A DNA stretch of 51,923 nucleotides, taken from NCBI GenBank assembly GCA_903844155.1, contig CAIMSU010000218.1, positions 1 through 51,923 on the forward strand, in the 5' to 3' direction. Positions 17,090 through 24,457 of the stretch are shown here, piece after piece. This stretch comes from an uncultured Pseudomonadota bacterium. GTDB lineage: Bacteria > Myxococcota_A > UBA796 > SXON01. The translations under genes were made by a program, and so were the position numbers. Position 1 is the first letter of the stretch. Each line of letters starts with the position of its first letter. A model generated the notes under the pieces. It was not told where the DNA came from, searched no databases, and saw nothing but the letters and a program-made list of their open reading frames with translations.

Positions 17090-17849
17090 GCTCCGCGCCC
17101 GCCAGATCGAAAAGCGCTACGGCTCGTTCCAGGCCGTGCACCCGATGGACCTGGACGTGGAGGCTGGCGAGGTTTTCGGGTTTCTCGGCCTGAACGGCGC
17201 CGGCAAGACCACGACCTTGCGGATGCTCGGCGGTGTCCTGCCGCCGACGAAGGGATCCATCGCGATTGACGGCCTTGATCTTGCGACAAACCCGGTCGCT
17301 GCCCGCCAGCGCCTCGGCTTCATCCCGGACCGTCCCTACCTCTACGACAAGCTGACCGCCCGCGAATTCCTCCGCTTCATCGGGGAGATGTACGGGATGC
17401 TTGAGCGCACCGCCGACGGTAGCCCCGGCCTGACGACCCGAATCCAGATGGCGCTCGACGAGCAGCACCTCGGCGAGTTTGCGGACCAACTCATCGAATC
17501 GTACTCTCACGGGATGAAGCAACGGATCACGCTCGCGAGCGCGCTGCTGCACGACCCGCGCCTGCTCATCGTCGACGAGCCGATGGTCGGCCTCGATCCC
17601 CGCGGAACCCGGCAGATCAAGGAGACTTTTCGACGCCTCGCCGCGCAGGGCCGAACGGTGTTCCTCTCGACGCACACGCTCGCCGTCGCCGCCGAAGTGT
17701 GCGACCGCATCGCGATCATCCACCACGGGCGCATCCAGGTCATCGGCACGCAGGCCGAGATCGTGCCCGCAGGGAAGACGTTGGAGGAGCTGTTTTTGGA
17801 CATCACCGGCGTGGAGGCGGGGGGCGACAGCGCCGAGGGCGCTGCGTGA
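17088..17849 (+). CDS. ABC transporter ATP-binding protein (NatA/CcmA-like)
   Basis: A 253-residue ABC ATPase: Walker A GLNGAGKTTT, Q-loop region PDRPYLYDKLTAREFLRF, signature SYSHGMKQR, Walker B LLIVDEPMVGLDP and an H-loop HTLAVAAE. The sequence type is that of ABC-2 exporters rather than MlaF. No ABC-2 permease is adjacent: a lipoprotein and an MlaE-type permease follow, each overlapping or abutting. TAGGGT at 17074-17079 may be its -10, 8 bases before the ATG and inside the divergent radical SAM gene. Confidence 0.9.
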   Translation: MLRARQIEKRYGSFQAVHPMDLDVEAGEVFGFLGLNGAGKTTTLRMLGGVLPPTKGSIAIDGLDLATNPVAARQRLGFIPDRPYLYDKLTAREFLRFIGEMYGMLERTADGSPGLTTRIQMALDEQHLGEFADQLIESYSHGMKQRITLASALLHDPRLLIVDEPMVGLDPRGTRQIKETFRRLAAQGRTVFLSTHTLAVAAEVCDRIAIIHHGRIQVIGTQAEIVPAGKTLEELFLDITGVEAGGDSAEGAA

Positions 17850-18328
17850 TCCTCTACACGCTCACATTTTCGGCGTTGTCCGGGTGTATGCCTGCGAGCT
17901 ACCGCGCGGCAAAGCGCGAGGAGAACCACTACCAGACGGGGCAGCCCGGGGACGGCTGGGTGGCCGTCGACCCCGGCGGCGCCGACCGGGCCTGGTTCAA
18001 CGCCGCGCTCACGGCCAGCATCTACACGGACTCCAACTGCGGCACGCACTATCGGGAGCTTCGCCTCACCGATCTCGCGCAGGAGTCCATCGCCGGGATC
18101 CGCAACGCAAAAACCATTCGCGACGAGGGGCCCACCGTGGACGGTCGCGCGGCCGTCCTACGCATCACCTCCGGCCAGCTCGACGGCGTCGACGTGACGG
18201 TCGCCAACCTCGTCACCAACCACGACGCCTGCACCTACGATCTGAACTACGTTGCGCCAACGCTCCAATTTGACGCCGGCTACGACGCCTACCAGACGAT
18301 GGTCGCCGGCTTTGTGGCGCACCGATGA
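17846..18328 (+). CDS. Small lipoprotein, unknown function
   Basis: A 160-residue protein starting at GTG 17846, overlapping the ATPase stop (GTGA). A short signal peptide ends in the lipobox LSGC (Cys14). The mature part is polar, with several Tyr and two further Cys residues, and no recognised domain. It sits between ABC components and overlaps the permease gene by four bases, so it is probably an accessory or substrate-binding lipoprotein of the transporter. I cannot name the family. Confidence 0.75.
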   Translation: MILYTLTFSALSGCMPASYRAAKREENHYQTGQPGDGWVAVDPGGADRAWFNAALTASIYTDSNCGTHYRELRLTDLAQESIAGIRNAKTIRDEGPTVDGRAAVLRITSGQLDGVDVTVANLVTNHDACTYDLNYVAPTLQFDAGYDAYQTMVAGFVAHR

Positions 18329-19104
18329 CGTTCATCAGCCGCACGATCGCCCCGATCGTTGATTTTCTCGCGTACATCGGCGCGCTGTGGAAGCTGACCT
18401 GGCAGACGTTCCTGGCTTTCCTGCGTCCGCCCTGGGAATTCCGCCCGCTCATCTACCAGCTCGACAGCAGCGGCATCGGGAGCTGGTCGATCACCGTGCT
18501 GACCGCCATCTTCACCGGCATGGTCCTCGCGTTGCAGTTCGCCTCCGGTTTGCGCCCCTACGGCGCGAGCATGTACACGGGAAAGCTCGTTTCACTCGGC
18601 ATTGTTCGAGAGCTGGGTCCCGTGCTGACGGCGCTGCTCGTCGGCGGACGCGTCGGCTCCGGCTTCGCCGCTGAGCTTGGGTCGATGGCGGTGACGGAGC
18701 AGGTCGATGCCATCCGTGCCCTCGGCGCCGACCCCATCAAAAAGCTCGTCGCCCCGCGAGTGATCGCGTGCATGATCGCGCTCCCGTTGCTCACGATGAT
18801 GGCGGATCTGATCGGCTGCTTTGGTGGCATGATCATCACCGTGCAGGAAGTCGGCGTCACCCCGCGGTTTTTCTACTCCCAGATCCTGGAGACCCTCGGC
18901 ATCGTCGATCTGCTGCACGGTCTCGGAAAATCGGTGTTCTTCGGCTACATGATCGCGATCACCGGGTGTTTTGTGGGCCTCCACACCACCGGCGGCACGG
19001 AGGGCGTCGGCCTCTCGACGACGAAATCGGTGGTCGCCGGCGCCGTCGGCATCCTGATCTCCGATTTTCTCCTGACGAAGCTCTTCATCGCGTTGTACGG
19101 GTAG
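18325..19104 (+). CDS. mlaE: MlaE/YrbE family ABC lipid-transport permease
   Basis: A 259-residue permease with the diagnostic MlaE core: TAIFTGMVLALQFASGL, SLGIVRELGPVLTALLVGGRVGSGFAAELGSM and TEQVDAIRALGADP. Five or so membrane helices follow, with GYMIAITGCFVGLHTTGGTEGVG near the end. MlaE permeases move phospholipids between membranes. The ATG overlaps the preceding lipoprotein stop; the MlaF-like ATPase follows after three bases. No MlaD/MCE-domain gene is seen next to them, which is unusual. Confidence 0.93.
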   Translation: MTFISRTIAPIVDFLAYIGALWKLTWQTFLAFLRPPWEFRPLIYQLDSSGIGSWSITVLTAIFTGMVLALQFASGLRPYGASMYTGKLVSLGIVRELGPVLTALLVGGRVGSGFAAELGSMAVTEQVDAIRALGADPIKKLVAPRVIACMIALPLLTMMADLIGCFGGMIITVQEVGVTPRFFYSQILETLGIVDLLHGLGKSVFFGYMIAITGCFVGLHTTGGTEGVGLSTTKSVVAGAVGILISDFLLTKLFIALYG

Positions 19105-19107
19105 CTG

Positions 19108-19896
19108 TTGGAACCCGACCGTCCCTCGCCCTACGCCTCCGACCCGATCATCTCGTTCCGGGCGGTGAAGAAGGCGTTTGGCCCGAAGGTCATCTACGAG
19201 GACTGCACGCTCGACATCTACCCGGGCGAGACGATCACGATCATCGGCGGCTCGGGGACGGGCAAGTCGGTCACCCTCAAGATGCTGATTGGCCTTTTGA
19301 AGGCGGACGAAGGGAGCATCTCCGCGTTCGGCACTGAAGTCACGACGCTCGGGGAGAGCGGGCTTCTGCCCATCCGCAAGCGCGTGGCCATGCTGTTCCA
19401 GGGCGCCGCGCTTTTTGACTCGCTCACCGTTGCCCAGAACATCAAGTACCCGCTGCGCGAGCACCACTGGGGCGACGAAAAGCGGCTCGACGAGCGCGTC
19501 GCCGAGGTGCTGGACATGGTCGGGCTGCCAGGCTCGCAGAAGCTCAAGCCGTCGGAGCTCTCGGGCGGCATGCGCAAGCGCGTCGGCCTCGCGCGCGCCA
19601 TCGCCGTCGAGCCGGACGTCATCCTCTACGACGAGCCCACCACCGGCCTCGATCCCATCAACGTCCGGCGTATCAATGGCCTCATCCTCTCGCTGCAGAA
19701 GCGCCTGGGCGTGACCAGCATCGTCGTCACCCACGACATGGACGCGTGCTTCACGTTCACGGACCGCATCGCGCTGCTCCACAACCGGCGTTTCTCCTTT
19801 GTTGGCACGAAGGACGAGGCGCACCATTGCGACAACCGGTACCTGCAGGAATTCATCGCCGGCGGACGCGGGACGCTGGACGAGGACGTGGAGTGA
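19108..19896 (+). CDS. mlaF: MlaF family ABC lipid-transport ATPase
   Basis: A 262-residue ABC ATPase of the lipid-transport class: Walker A IIGGSGTGKS, the MlaF-typical VAMLFQGAALFDSLTV Q-loop region, signature LSGGMRKRVGLARAI, Walker B VILYDEPTTGLDP and switch VTHDMDA. TTG at 19108 is the likely start, three bases after the mlaE stop; there is no better in-frame codon before the conserved ISFRAVKK strand. It acts with MlaE at 18325. The ABC ATPase at 17088 belongs to a different subfamily, so the operon has two ATPases and one visible permease. Confidence 0.93.
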   Translation: MEPDRPSPYASDPIISFRAVKKAFGPKVIYEDCTLDIYPGETITIIGGSGTGKSVTLKMLIGLLKADEGSISAFGTEVTTLGESGLLPIRKRVAMLFQGAALFDSLTVAQNIKYPLREHHWGDEKRLDERVAEVLDMVGLPGSQKLKPSELSGGMRKRVGLARAIAVEPDVILYDEPTTGLDPINVRRINGLILSLQKRLGVTSIVVTHDMDACFTFTDRIALLHNRRFSFVGTKDEAHHCDNRYLQEFIAGGRGTLDEDVE

Positions 19897-19906
19897 GGGT
19901 CGACGG

Positions 19907-21574
19907 ATGATCTGCGTCGAATGTCATGAACCGTGCGTCGTGATGGGCGACGGGCCCTGTCCGGGTTGTGGCGGCATTCCGACGTTGGCGGGGCGTTGGC
20001 GGCTGGAGGACGTGGTCGGTCGAGGTGCCACGGGGACGGTGTTTCGGGCGACGGCGATCACCGCGGAGGGCGCGGCGGGGGGCGGTTCAGACGGTTCGAC
20101 GACGACGGTGGCGATCAAGGAGCTACCGCTGCGATCGGACCCGAAGCGACAGGAGCTGGCGCTGCGAGAAGCGCGCGTCCTACGCCAGCTCCAGCACCCA
20201 TCCATCCCGCGCTACCTGGAGGAGATCATCGCCGGTCACGGGCGAGGGCGCTGCCTCTACCTCGTCGAGGAGTTCGTAGACGGCGAGAGCCTCGCACGGC
20301 GCATGGAGAACCACCGGTTTGACGAGGGTGAAGTGCTCGACGTCATCGCGGACGCGCTCGACATCCTTGGCTGGCTGCACGGCCTGGCGCCGCCAGTGCT
20401 GCACCGGGACGTCAAGCCGGGAAACCTCATCCGAAGGGCGAGCGACGGGCGCTGGATGCTCGTCGATTTTGGATCGGTGCGCGACGTACTGCGCGCGGAG
20501 GCCTCGGGAAGCACGGTCGCCGGGACGTTTGGCTACATGGCACCCGAACAATTCCGCGGCGACGCGAGGCCTGCGACGGACCTCTACGCGGTCGGCGCGA
20601 CCGCCGTGGCACTGCTCTCGCGACAGGATCCGGCGACGCTGCACGACCGGGACGGGCGTTTTGAGTGGCGGAGCGCGGTGCAGGTCTCGGACGAAACCTC
20701 CGGCCTGCTCGCCGAACTGCTGGCGACGGACCCGGAGAAGCGGCTCGGCGACGCGAAGGTCGCGGCTGCGCGGGCGAGGGCGATCCGGGCGGGGCTCGGG
20801 CGCTCGCGGGGCGAGGCCGTGGTCCCGGTGCGTCCGACTCCTCCGCCGCGCATCGTGAACCTGGACGGGCCGATCCACGCGCCGATCAAGATGAAGCGAG
20901 GGCATGCGGTCATGCCGGTCATCGACCCGTTCCTCGCCACCCTGCCGCCGGAGCTGCCTGCGGTTCGCGAGCGGGAAACGGGGCTCGGCTCGTTGGATCC
21001 CCGCCCCACTTCCGGGCAACTCCAGGGCGGCGACGACGCGCGGGGATGGCGCATCGTCTTGCTGGGGTTCGCTGCGTTCACCTTCATCTCAACCTTCGGC
21101 CTGGTGGCGGCGGGCGGGATCGGCGCCTGGACGTACGTGACGGCTCCCATGGCAGCGCCCGCTGCCGCCGCGCCCGCCCCGGTCCCCACTCGTTCGGCCC
21201 CGCCACCCGCCGCCCACTACACGATCTCCCGTCCCACCACCGACGCCGACAATTCCCCTGAAACCATCGCCTACAACGAGAACCCCGTGCCTGCCGACCT
21301 CGTCGGCCAACCCGACTCCACGGTCCTTCCGACCGAGATCGCGCGCGCCACCCCGGTCTACCCCGAAGGACAGACCGCCTCCGCCGCCTGCACGGTCGAC
21401 GTTCGCGTGAACCCGGACGGCACCGTCGGCGCGGCCACGATCGGCGGCTGCCCGGTCGCGTTCCGGAACGAGCGCGCCATCGGCGACGCGGTGTTCGACG
21501 CGCTCCCGGCTGGCGCTGCCCGCGAGGAGCGGAAGTTCCATTACACCTACACGTTCGACAGGTCGGGGCGGTGA
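19907..21574 (+). CDS. Zinc-ribbon Ser/Thr protein kinase with C-terminal TonB-like domain
   Basis: A 555-residue protein. Residues 1-25 hold a CVEC...CPGC zinc ribbon. The Hanks-type kinase domain has GRGATGTVF, VAIK (Lys71), HRDVKPGN (catalytic Asp168), VDFGSVRD and the FGYMAPEQF region. A Pro-rich linker leads to one membrane helix (about 382-410), an Ala/Pro-rich periplasmic stalk, and then from about 480 a segment with TonB C-terminal character (ARATPVYPEG, VDVRVNPDGTVGAATIGGCP, and a FDALPAGA turn), closing on aromatic strands. The start at ATG 19907 has GAGGG upstream. The kinase sits 11 bases after mlaF and may be co-transcribed. A cytoplasmic kinase joined across the membrane to a TonB-type domain is unusual and suggests signalling to outer-membrane receptors. 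Confidence 0.85.
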   Translation: MICVECHEPCVVMGDGPCPGCGGIPTLAGRWRLEDVVGRGATGTVFRATAITAEGAAGGGSDGSTTTVAIKELPLRSDPKRQELALREARVLRQLQHPSIPRYLEEIIAGHGRGRCLYLVEEFVDGESLARRMENHRFDEGEVLDVIADALDILGWLHGLAPPVLHRDVKPGNLIRRASDGRWMLVDFGSVRDVLRAEASGSTVAGTFGYMAPEQFRGDARPATDLYAVGATAVALLSRQDPATLHDRDGRFEWRSAVQVSDETSGLLAELLATDPEKRLGDAKVAAARARAIRAGLGRSRGEAVVPVRPTPPPRIVNLDGPIHAPIKMKRGHAVMPVIDPFLATLPPELPAVRERETGLGSLDPRPTSGQLQGGDDARGWRIVLLGFAAFTFISTFGLVAAGGIGAWTYVTAPMAAPAAAAPAPVPTRSAPPPAAHYTISRPTTDADNSPETIAYNENPVPADLVGQPDSTVLPTEIARATPVYPEGQTASAACTVDVRVNPDGTVGAATIGGCPVAFRNERAIGDAVFDALPAGAAREERKFHYTYTFDRSGR

Positions 21575-21577
21575 GCG

Positions 21578-22006
21578 CTACGTCGTCACGACGCCAAGCG
21601 CCGCGACCGCCTCCACCGGCGACAGCGCCGGGCAACCCGAGCCGCGAAAGTGCTTCGGGTTTCGCGTCACGATGAAATGGCAACTGTCCGCGTCCGCCGC
21701 CGCAGAACACGCCGCATCCTCGAAGTCCGACCAGCCCAGCGCCAGCGCGGCCCTGAGAATGGCGCCGTCCTCCGGGGCGACCGGGAAGACGGTGAGCACG
21801 GATGACACGCATTCGGCCGCGAACTCGCGCCCGCGCGCCTTCTGTGCGAGGTAGTGGAGCGTGGTCACACAGTGCGCGGCGACCCGGCCTTCGACCTGCC
21901 CGCCCTCGACGAGCGCCCAGACCGCCGCCGATGCCTGCACATGCGGCTCCCTGTCGAGCAGGACGTCGAGGATCACGTTCAGATCGACAAGGACGCGCCG
22001 TTTCAC
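21578..22006 (-). CDS. PIN-domain toxin (VapC-like)
   Basis: A 142-residue PIN-domain protein, a presumed endoribonuclease. Acidic residues of the fold are visible in VLVDLNVILDVLL (Asp near 8), DFEDAACSAAA (mid-C-terminal Asp) and the FIVTRNPKHF strand typical of this VapC branch; the usual second acidic residue after strand 2 is less clear. It starts at GTG 22006 overlapping the DUF6364 antitoxin stop by four bases. It converges on the kinase gene with a 3-base gap. Confidence 0.87.
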   Translation of the reverse strand: MKRRVLVDLNVILDVLLDREPHVQASAAVWALVEGGQVEGRVAAHCVTTLHYLAQKARGREFAAECVSSVLTVFPVAPEDGAILRAALALGWSDFEDAACSAAADADSCHFIVTRNPKHFRGSGCPALSPVEAVAALGVVTT

Positions 22007-22233
22007 CCGTACTTCTCGGCGAGGTGGCGCTCCCAGTCGGCGATGTCTGTGTCGCGCATCGAGCCGCGAAGCCGGCTGAGGATCGGCGTTGTCGACGGTG
22101 GCCGCGTCGTCGCCGCGAGCGCGGCCAGGTAGTCCTCCACGAGCCGCGACACCGAAGTCCCCGCCTCTGCGGCATATTGTTTCGCAGCGACCACGACCGC
22201 GGGGTCCACCGAGAGCGTGAGCTTCGAGGTCAT
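22003..22233 (-). CDS. DUF6364 ribbon-helix-helix antitoxin
   Basis: A 76-residue protein with the N-terminal strand MTSKLTLSVDP followed by helices AVVVAAKQYAAEAGTSVSRLVEDYL, the ribbon-helix-helix layout of DUF6364 antitoxins that pair with PIN toxins. The C-terminal tail (WERHLAEKYG) would wrap the toxin. AGGAG seven bases before the ATG and TATGAT further upstream define expression; an inverted repeat spans both and is a likely autoregulatory operator. Confidence 0.85.
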   Translation of the reverse strand: MTSKLTLSVDPAVVVAAKQYAAEAGTSVSRLVEDYLAALAATTRPPSTTPILSRLRGSMRDTDIADWERHLAEKYG

Positions 22234-22234
22234 A

Positions 22235-22264
22235 CACGTACTCCTGACTCGCCAATCATACGTG
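22235..22264 (-). promoter_or_regulatory. Promoter and likely operator of the DUF6364/PIN pair
   Basis: On the minus strand, CACGTA (22264-22259) and TACGTG (22240-22235) form perfect 6-base inverted arms 18 bases apart. Between them are the -10 TATGAT (22260-22255, partly overlapping an arm) and the ribosome-binding AGGAG (22245-22241). The geometry fits a dimeric ribbon-helix-helix repressor covering its own promoter. Confidence 0.5.
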
Positions 22265-22293
22265 CTCCGGACGGCGACGTCAACCGCCTTCGA

Positions 22294-23748
22294 CTACTGA
22301 CACGTGGCCGATGCCACGTTCCAATACGTCAACCCAACAGAAGAGTCCTTGGGCGTCTCCGCGACGACGATGTCGGAGACGTTGTCCTGGCCGAGGTTGT
22401 AGAGCTCCCAGGCAAAGCCGTTGGCGGCGCTCTGGTCTGTCAGCGTTCCGAACAGGCCCGCGTCCTGCCCGCTCGGGAGCGGGAAGGTCTCGCTCGCGTC
22501 CGAGAAACCGGTGCTTGAACCCGGGTAGACGAGCCAATCGAGGTTGCCCGTCGTCGTCTCGGCGTCGGTGTCGGTGACGACCAGATCGAGGATCTTGTCG
22601 CCGGTCACGTCCTCGAGCCCCCAGACGAGGCCGTCGCTACCAGACTGGTCGGAGATGGTCGTCAGCGTGCCGACGTTGAAGCCGCTCGGCAGCGACCAGT
22701 TGGCGTTGGACGCGAACTTTGAGCCGGTGTTCTTGTAGATGAGCCAGCGTGTGGAGCCGATGCCGCCGGTCCCGGCGTCGGTTGTGGTGACGACGATGTC
22801 GGGCTTGCCGTCGCCGTCCATGTCCTTGAGCGCCCACTCCAGCTGGTCGTCTGTCGTCCAATCGTAGAAGTGGGTGAAGGTGTCGGTGTTGAAGCCGGAA
22901 GGAAGGTCAAAATCGGCCGCAGCGTCAAAGCCCGTCCCGTTGTTGTGGTACCAGACCCACTTGGTCGTGCCGATGACACCGCTGTCGGCGTCTGTGTCAC
23001 TCACGACAAGATCGGGCTTGCCGTCGCCGTCGAGGTCAAAAAGCGCCCAGGCGGTGCCATCGTTCGGGTCGGCGTCCTGGAAGGTCGTGAGGGCGCCGTC
23101 GGGAAAGCCGGTTGGCAGCGAGAAGTTCGAGAGATCGGGGGCAAAGCCCGCGCCCGTGTTGGCGTAGATGAGCCAGCGCGTCGACCCGATGCCGCCGGTC
23201 CCCGCGTCTGTAGACGACACGGCGATGTCGAGCTTGCCGTCGCCGTCGAGGTCCATGAGCGCCCAGTTGACCTTGTCCGCCGTGCCCTGGTCGTAGAAGT
23301 TCGTGAACGTGGCCGGCTCAAAACCGTTCGGCAACGCCCATTCGACGGCGCCATCGCGGAAGCGCGATCCGGTGTTGGAGTGGATGAGCCATTTGGTCGT
23401 CCCAACGTCGCTGTCGTTCGGGTCGGCGGCGACGACGATGTCCGGGCCGCCCGAGCCGATGTCGAACACCGACCAGGTGTACCCGTCCGTTGTGTTGGTG
23501 TCCGAGGTCGCCTGAAACGTGCCATCCGGGTAGCCGCTCGGCAGCGCCCATTGCGTGAACGCCGAAGCATACCCGGTGCCGATGCAGGCGGGCTGTGTGT
23601 CGGTGTCCGTGTCGGCATCGGTGTCGGTGTCCGCGTCGCCGCCCGAGTCAGCGACGGAGTCTGTGGCCGAGTCGGAGGTGTCAGCGGGCAGCTTCGTCGT
23701 GAAGAGGCTGCAGCCGGAGAGGGAGAGGAGGGCGGGGAGAACGAGCAT
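22294..23748 (-). CDS. FG-GAP/VCBS-type beta-propeller lipoprotein
   Basis: A 484-residue lipoprotein. The signal peptide ends in LSGC (Cys13); an Asp/Thr/Ser-rich stretch (TDTDADTDTD) forms a linker, then repeats of about 60 residues follow, each with a W-x-L-P-x-G-F/Y strand and several with D-x-DGDGKxD calcium-type loops (DLDGDGKLDI, DLDGDGKPDL, DMDGDGKPDI). Repeats of this kind fold as an integrin-like beta-propeller; six to seven units are discernible. It is surface- or periplasm-exposed and probably carbohydrate- or protein-binding, though function is unknown. No partner gene is evident; the divergent neighbour encodes a beta-barrel-like protein. Confidence 0.88.
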   Translation of the reverse strand: MLVLPALLSLSGCSLFTTKLPADTSDSATDSVADSGGDADTDTDADTDTDTQPACIGTGYASAFTQWALPSGYPDGTFQATSDTNTTDGYTWSVFDIGSGGPDIVVAADPNDSDVGTTKWLIHSNTGSRFRDGAVEWALPNGFEPATFTNFYDQGTADKVNWALMDLDGDGKLDIAVSSTDAGTGGIGSTRWLIYANTGAGFAPDLSNFSLPTGFPDGALTTFQDADPNDGTAWALFDLDGDGKPDLVVSDTDADSGVIGTTKWVWYHNNGTGFDAAADFDLPSGFNTDTFTHFYDWTTDDQLEWALKDMDGDGKPDIVVTTTDAGTGGIGSTRWLIYKNTGSKFASNANWSLPSGFNVGTLTTISDQSGSDGLVWGLEDVTGDKILDLVVTDTDAETTTGNLDWLVYPGSSTGFSDASETFPLPSGQDAGLFGTLTDQSAANGFAWELYNLGQDNVSDIVVAETPKDSSVGLTYWNVASATCQ

Positions 23749-23803
23749 GGGCGACCCGGGCGGAAGGAATCCGGCACGGTAACCGGCGGAGGAGGACCGG
23801 GTG

Positions 23804-23809
23804 TAGGAT
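23804..23809 (+). promoter_or_regulatory. -10 element, TANNNT-N6-ATG, beta-barrel gene
   Basis: TAGGAT followed by GGGGAG and the ATG at 23816. The purine-rich six bases could also serve as a very close ribosome-binding site, so leaderless initiation is likely but not certain here. Confidence 0.4.
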
Positions 23810-23815
23810 GGGGAG

Positions 23816-24430
23816 ATGCCCGTTGTGCCGAGTGAGATGAAGGAGGCGGTTGAGGACCGCGCCGCGCTGGAATGGGCTGTGTCCGTCGGCGGCGTCTACG
23901 TCGCCAACGATCCCTTCGCGGTCGACTTAGGCGCGCGAGCGGGCCTGAGCGTCGACCTCGGGCCGGTGTTTGAGGTGGGGGTGGACGGGACGGGGTGGCA
24001 CGACTTTTCGCCGCCGACGGAAGCGTGCGTGGTGCTGTCGAGGCAGGTTGGTATCGATGCCTGCGGCGTGTCCCCCGACGTCTCCTATCCCGAGTCCGAA
24101 CTCTCCGCTTCCATCCGCTTCTTCCCCGTCTCGGCGACTCTCCAGCACCGCTGGACAGGCCGCCTCGGCCTCTCCGTCGGCGTCGGCGTCATCCACACCC
24201 TCGACGACTACAACGCGCTCCAGGTCCGCCAGACCGACCCCGAATACGCGTCGACCGCGGACCAGTGGCTCCCGACGACGTCCATTGGCCTCCTCGTCGA
24301 CGCGCGCCACGGCGTCCTCGGCGTCCGCTTCCGAGTGGACTCCGTCCAGCACGTCGAAGCGATCAACGGCGGCACGCTCGAGATGAAGACGGCCTTCCAG
24401 CTCGGGGCAGAAGCCCAGCTCTGGTGGTGA
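23816..24430 (+). CDS. Probable outer-membrane beta-barrel protein
   Basis: A 204-residue protein with alternating hydrophobic/polar strands and many aromatic-ended segments (WAVSVGGVYVAN, VFEVGVDGTGW, SASIRFFPVSATLQHRW, GLSVGVGVIHTL), ending on an aromatic residue (AQLWW), as beta-barrels often do. It contains two Cys in a loop. No signal peptide is visible after the ATG at 23816, which is odd for an outer-membrane protein; the true start may be further in or out, or the protein may be soluble. It ends 27 bases before the molybdenum hydroxylase gene. Confidence 0.6.
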   Translation: MPVVPSEMKEAVEDRAALEWAVSVGGVYVANDPFAVDLGARAGLSVDLGPVFEVGVDGTGWHDFSPPTEACVVLSRQVGIDACGVSPDVSYPESELSASIRFFPVSATLQHRWTGRLGLSVGVGVIHTLDDYNALQVRQTDPEYASTADQWLPTTSIGLLVDARHGVLGVRFRVDSVQHVEAINGGTLEMKTAFQLGAEAQLWW

Positions 24431-24457
24431 CGACGCCCGACTGGATAGTAGCGCCGA

